A stretch of 5,861 nucleotides of DNA from the NCBI GenBank assembly GCA_031278735.1, contig JAITJU010000065.1:1-5861 (forward strand), in the 5' to 3' direction. The notes under the pieces were generated by a model. It searched no databases. It saw only the letters and a list, made by a program, of their open reading frames with translations, and had not been told where the DNA came from. This document shows, one piece after another, positions 5,764 to 5,861 of the stretch. Origin of the DNA: Zoogloeaceae bacterium (GTDB lineage: Bacteria > Pseudomonadota > Gammaproteobacteria > Burkholderiales > Rhodocyclaceae). The first letter of the stretch is position 1; the number at the start of each line of letters is the position of its first letter. A program made the position numbers and the translations under genes.

Positions 5764-5861
5764 TCATTCCTCCTTGATCCTTTCCATCAACCGGATGTCC
5801 AGGCTGTCGAACTGCCGCCGGATCTGGAAGAAGAACACGCCGAAGATGACCATGCCGACCA
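5764..5861 (-). CDS. hyfE: Hydrogenase-4-type membrane subunit E (HyfE), C-terminal end only
   Basis: The last 31 codons of a gene that enters from the right edge. The visible protein is a hydrophobic helix end, VGMVIFGVFFFQ, followed by a polar tail, IRRQFDSLDIRLMERIKEE, and a TGA. A membrane helix ending in a short charged tail with FDSLD fits the C-terminus of HyfE-like subunits (NuoK-like membrane proteins of hydrogenase-4 complexes). The call depends on that resemblance and on hyfF and hyfG lying downstream in the expected order. Its end carries a strong AAGGAGG (5775-5769), which would have served the next gene of the operon. With only 31 residues the identity is likely but not proven. 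Confidence 0.7.
   Translation of the reverse strand, partial: VGMVIFGVFFFQIRRQFDSLDIRLMERIKEE
5769..5775 (-). promoter_or_regulatory. Strong ribosome binding site left at the end of hyfE
   Basis: AAGGAGG inside the last codons of hyfE, 8 bases before an ATG at 5760-5758. That ATG now opens only a 24-codon frame (MKKGKAITTEHRENHKK..., stop at 5688-5686). In an undisturbed operon this site would probably drive hyfF, and the ATGAA at 5760 may be all that remains of the native hyfF start. The latter is inference. Confidence 0.55.

Noticed and set aside
1..5861. Insertion sequence or integrase behind the rearrangements
   Set aside because: No transposase, integrase or terminal inverted repeat pair is visible. 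The only flanking repeats are pieces of hyfF itself.

Overview
The window is a stretch of a hydrogenase-4-type (hyf-like) membrane complex operon that has been broken up around its hyfF gene. Every gene I can support lies on the minus strand, so transcription runs from high to low coordinates. The hyf parts are very GC-rich. The family order hyfE-hyfF-hyfG and the residue style suggest a betaproteobacterium or a close relative, perhaps a chemolithotroph. That placement is inferred from recalled family members, not shown directly.

In transcription order the window holds: the last 31 codons of hyfE (5861-5764); a short AT-rich spacer with a tandem CACAGAG repeat; a class I SAM-dependent methyltransferase (5668-4922); a 119-bp remnant of an internal piece of a second hyfF (about 4899-4781); a DUF1266-type protein (4693-3971); a complete hyfF (3954-2503); a 133-bp spacer; a DNA methyltransferase (2369-1173); a Bpu10I-like restriction endonuclease candidate (1170-277); a remnant of a second hyfF 3' end (267-214); and the start of hyfG (188 to the window edge). 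No tRNA, rRNA, CRISPR array, transposase or convincing terminator was seen.

The main observation is that hyfE and hyfG, normally separated only by hyfF, are about 5.6 kb apart here. The extra DNA contains one full hyfF and two scraps of another. One scrap matches codons 73-111 (109 of 119 bases identical, counted by hand) and the other matches codons 469-479 (31 of 34). The scraps lie in the correct order, in the correct frame and at the outer sides of the cassette. The simplest reading is that an original hyfF was largely replaced by a cassette carrying a roughly 9 percent diverged hyfF with a DUF1266 gene before it and a restriction-modification pair after it, and that a further methyltransferase gene took the place of the original hyfF 5' end.

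HyfE and HyfF are membrane subunits and HyfG is the large, catalytic-type subunit of the complex. The cargo genes have no evident link to that function. They are all co-oriented with the operon and I see no strong terminator between them, so hyfG could still be transcribed. The restriction gene starts 2 bases after the methyltransferase stop, which indicates a coupled pair.
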